Source: Pedococcus sp. (GTDB lineage: Bacteria; Actinomycetota; Actinomycetes; Actinomycetales; Dermatophilaceae). Taken from it: 7,020 nt of DNA. Below the pieces are notes generated by a model. The model did not search any database. It was not told where the DNA came from and was given only the letters and a program-made list of their open reading frames with translations. This document shows, piece after piece, positions 6,165 through 7,020 of this stretch. The stretch spans positions 1 to 7,020 of the forward strand of contig JAICSZ010000118.1 of the NCBI GenBank assembly GCA_025936615.1, given 5' to 3'. A program made the position numbers and the translations under genes. How positions within the stretch are numbered: the stretch's first letter is position 1; each line of letters opens with the position of its first letter.

Positions 6165-6913
6165 TAGGCGAGCCCGAGGTAGTGCTCGAGCCCCACAGTG
6201 AGCCCGGGATGCCCGCCCACCCTGCGGACGCCCTCGAGCACCCCCGGCATGAAGGACGCGCGGTCGAAGGAGTCGTGCCGGATGGTCAGCATCTCGCCGG
6301 CGTTGCCGAACAGCACCTCCTGGTGGGCGACCAGTCCGCGCAGCCGCACGGAGTGCACCGGTATGCCGCCCACGCGGGCCCCGCGCGCGCCGTCGGGGTC
6401 GTGGGTGGTCGCGTCGGGGACCTCGGCCAGCCCCGCAGCCGAGCGCGCCCCGGCGACGAGGCGGGCGGTGCGTGCCGCGGTGCCGGACGGCGCGTCCACC
6501 TTGGCCGGGTGGTGCAGCTCGACGACCTCGACCGACTCGTAGAACCGGGCCGCCTCCTGCGCGAACCGCATCATCAGGATGGCGCCGATCGCGAAGTTCG
6601 GGGCGACGAGGACGCCTACCCCGGGGTGCTCTGACAGCTGGTCGCGGAGCGCGGCCAGGCGCTGCTCGTCCCACCCTGTCGTGCCGACGACGACGTGCAC
6701 GCCGCGTTCCACGCAGTGCGCGACGTTGGCAGCCGAGGCGTCGGGAACGCTGAGCTCCACGGCGACCTGTGCACCACCGAGGTCGCCGAGGTCGTCGCCC
6801 CGGCCGAACTGGCCGCCGAGCTCGAGGTCGTCCGCGGCGTCGATGGCGCGACAGCCCTCGGCACCCATGCGCCCCCTGGCGCCGATGACCGCCACCCGGA
6901 TCGTCTCGTTCAC
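6164..6913 (-). CDS. dapB: 4-hydroxy-tetrahydrodipicolinate reductase DapB
   Basis: DapB reduces 4-hydroxy-tetrahydrodipicolinate with NAD(P)H to tetrahydrodipicolinate, in the cytoplasmic pathway to diaminopimelate and lysine. The 249 residues match the usual length of about 245-270. The Rossmann motif IRVAVIGARGRMG is at 5-17, VVVGTTGW at 74-81, and APNFAIGAILMMRFA at 104-118. The active-site block ELHHPAKVDAPSGTA at 132-146 includes catalytic H134 and K138. LFGNAGEMLTIRHDSFDRASFMPGV at 201-225 is the conserved C-terminal part. The GTG start at 6913-6911 puts the Rossmann strand at residue 5, as in homologues. A longer 278-residue reading from 7000 would run through a terminator-like hairpin and is rejected. 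The usual neighbours in actinobacteria (pnp, an M16 peptidase) would lie to the right, outside the window. Confidence 0.97.
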   Translation of the reverse strand: MNETIRVAVIGARGRMGAEGCRAIDAADDLELGGQFGRGDDLGDLGGAQVAVELSVPDASAANVAHCVERGVHVVVGTTGWDEQRLAALRDQLSEHPGVGVLVAPNFAIGAILMMRFAQEAARFYESVEVVELHHPAKVDAPSGTAARTARLVAGARSAAGLAEVPDATTHDPDGARGARVGGIPVHSVRLRGLVAHQEVLFGNAGEMLTIRHDSFDRASFMPGVLEGVRRVGGHPGLTVGLEHYLGLA

Positions 6914-6920
6914 GGCGGCA

Positions 6921-6926
6921 AGCGTA
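6921..6926 (-). promoter_or_regulatory. Candidate -10 box giving a leaderless dapB transcript
   Basis: On the minus strand TACGCT (6926-6921) fits TAnnnT and is followed by 7 bases (TGCCGCC) and then the dapB GTG. No Shine-Dalgarno precedes the GTG. A transcript starting 7 bases after the box would begin with the start codon. No -35 hexamer is obvious. Confidence 0.45.
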
Positions 6927-6963
6927 GCGACGGGACGTTCGCACGCGGCACACGGCACGACCA

Positions 6964-6994
6964 CGGGCCCGTCGCGAGGAAGGCGACGGGCCCG
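6964..6994. terminator. Strong hairpin, probable intrinsic terminator without U-tract
   Basis: CGGGCCCGTCGC (6964-6975) and GCGACGGGCCCG (6983-6994) form a perfect 12-bp stem, 11 of whose pairs are G-C, with a 7-base loop GAGGAAG. Neither side is followed by a clear T run, as is often the case in GC-rich actinobacteria. It stands upstream of the dapB promoter, so it most likely ends transcription of a minus-strand gene lying to the right of the window. Bases 6995-7020 beyond it hold no recognisable feature. Confidence 0.75.
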
Positions 6995-7020
6995 CGGCAC
7001 ATGCGAGAAGGTGCGGCTAC

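Larger units (their letters stand above)
634..6367. repeat. Seven scattered copies of the heptamer GTATGCC / GGCATAC
   Basis: Exact copies lie on the plus strand at 634-640, 3669-3675, 3874-3880 and 6361-6367, and on the minus strand at 1972-1978, 2684-2690 and 4806-4812. All except 4806 extend to GTATGCCG. A variant, CTATGCCG, lies on the minus strand near 5666-5673. Copies are in paaE, paaC, paaA, the paaA-GNAT gap, the GNAT gene, azlC and dapB. The span given covers the set and is not a single element. Confidence 0.65.

Noticed and set aside
6914..7000. Longer dapB reading starting at ATG 7000 (278 residues).
   Set aside because: The extra 29 residues would be encoded through the perfect hairpin at 6964-6994 and have no counterpart in DapB. 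The GTG at 6913 places the Rossmann motif correctly.
1..7020. A novel defence, mobile or biosynthetic system.
   Set aside because: All genes belong to known metabolic or transport families or are a small membrane protein. There are no transposases, phage genes, direct-repeat arrays or toxin-antitoxin pairs.

Overview
The window is GC-rich, around 70% by eye, with dense genes, frequent GTG starts and 1- to 4-base gene overlaps. Together with the proteins encoded, this points to an actinobacterium, plausibly of the Micrococcales or a neighbouring order. The sequence alone does not fix the genus.

Layout. (1) Bases 1-3661, minus strand: paaA-paaB-paaC-paaD-paaE, read right to left. They encode the ring-1,2-phenylacetyl-CoA epoxidase, the oxygenase step of aerobic phenylacetate degradation. 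PaaA is the di-iron catalytic subunit, PaaC its structural partner, PaaB a small bridging subunit, PaaD a probable Fe-S assembly factor and PaaE the flavin/2Fe-2S reductase. paaE runs off the left edge. (2) Bases 3662-3745: an 84-base divergent intergenic region with a candidate paaA promoter and an inverted repeat over its -35 element. (3) Bases 3746-5387, plus strand: a GNAT acetyltransferase, azlC and azlD, joined by two 4-base start/stop overlaps, so probably one operon. AzlC and AzlD form a two-part exporter of the branched-chain amino acid type. (4) Bases 5418-5789, minus: a small glyoxalase-like (VOC) protein convergent with azlD. (5) Bases 5817-6913, minus: dapB (lysine/diaminopimelate pathway) followed by a two-helix membrane protein whose start overlaps the dapB stop by one base. 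(6) Bases 6914-7020: the likely dapB promoter, a perfect 12-bp stem hairpin that probably ends transcription of a gene further right, and 26 bases where I see nothing.

There is no mobile element, tRNA, rRNA or CRISPR array. The enzymes are ordinary for this kind of genome. The most unusual signal is at the DNA level: the heptamer GTATGCC (or its complement GGCATAC) occurs seven times in 7 kb, on both strands and in several reading frames. It holds nearly all TAT and ATA trinucleotides in the window, which looks like selection on a DNA word rather than on protein. A second signal is a 40-bp imperfect palindrome inside the first codons of paaC. A third is a pair of TAnnnT boxes placed exactly 7 bases before the dapB and VOC start codons, which suggests leaderless transcripts.
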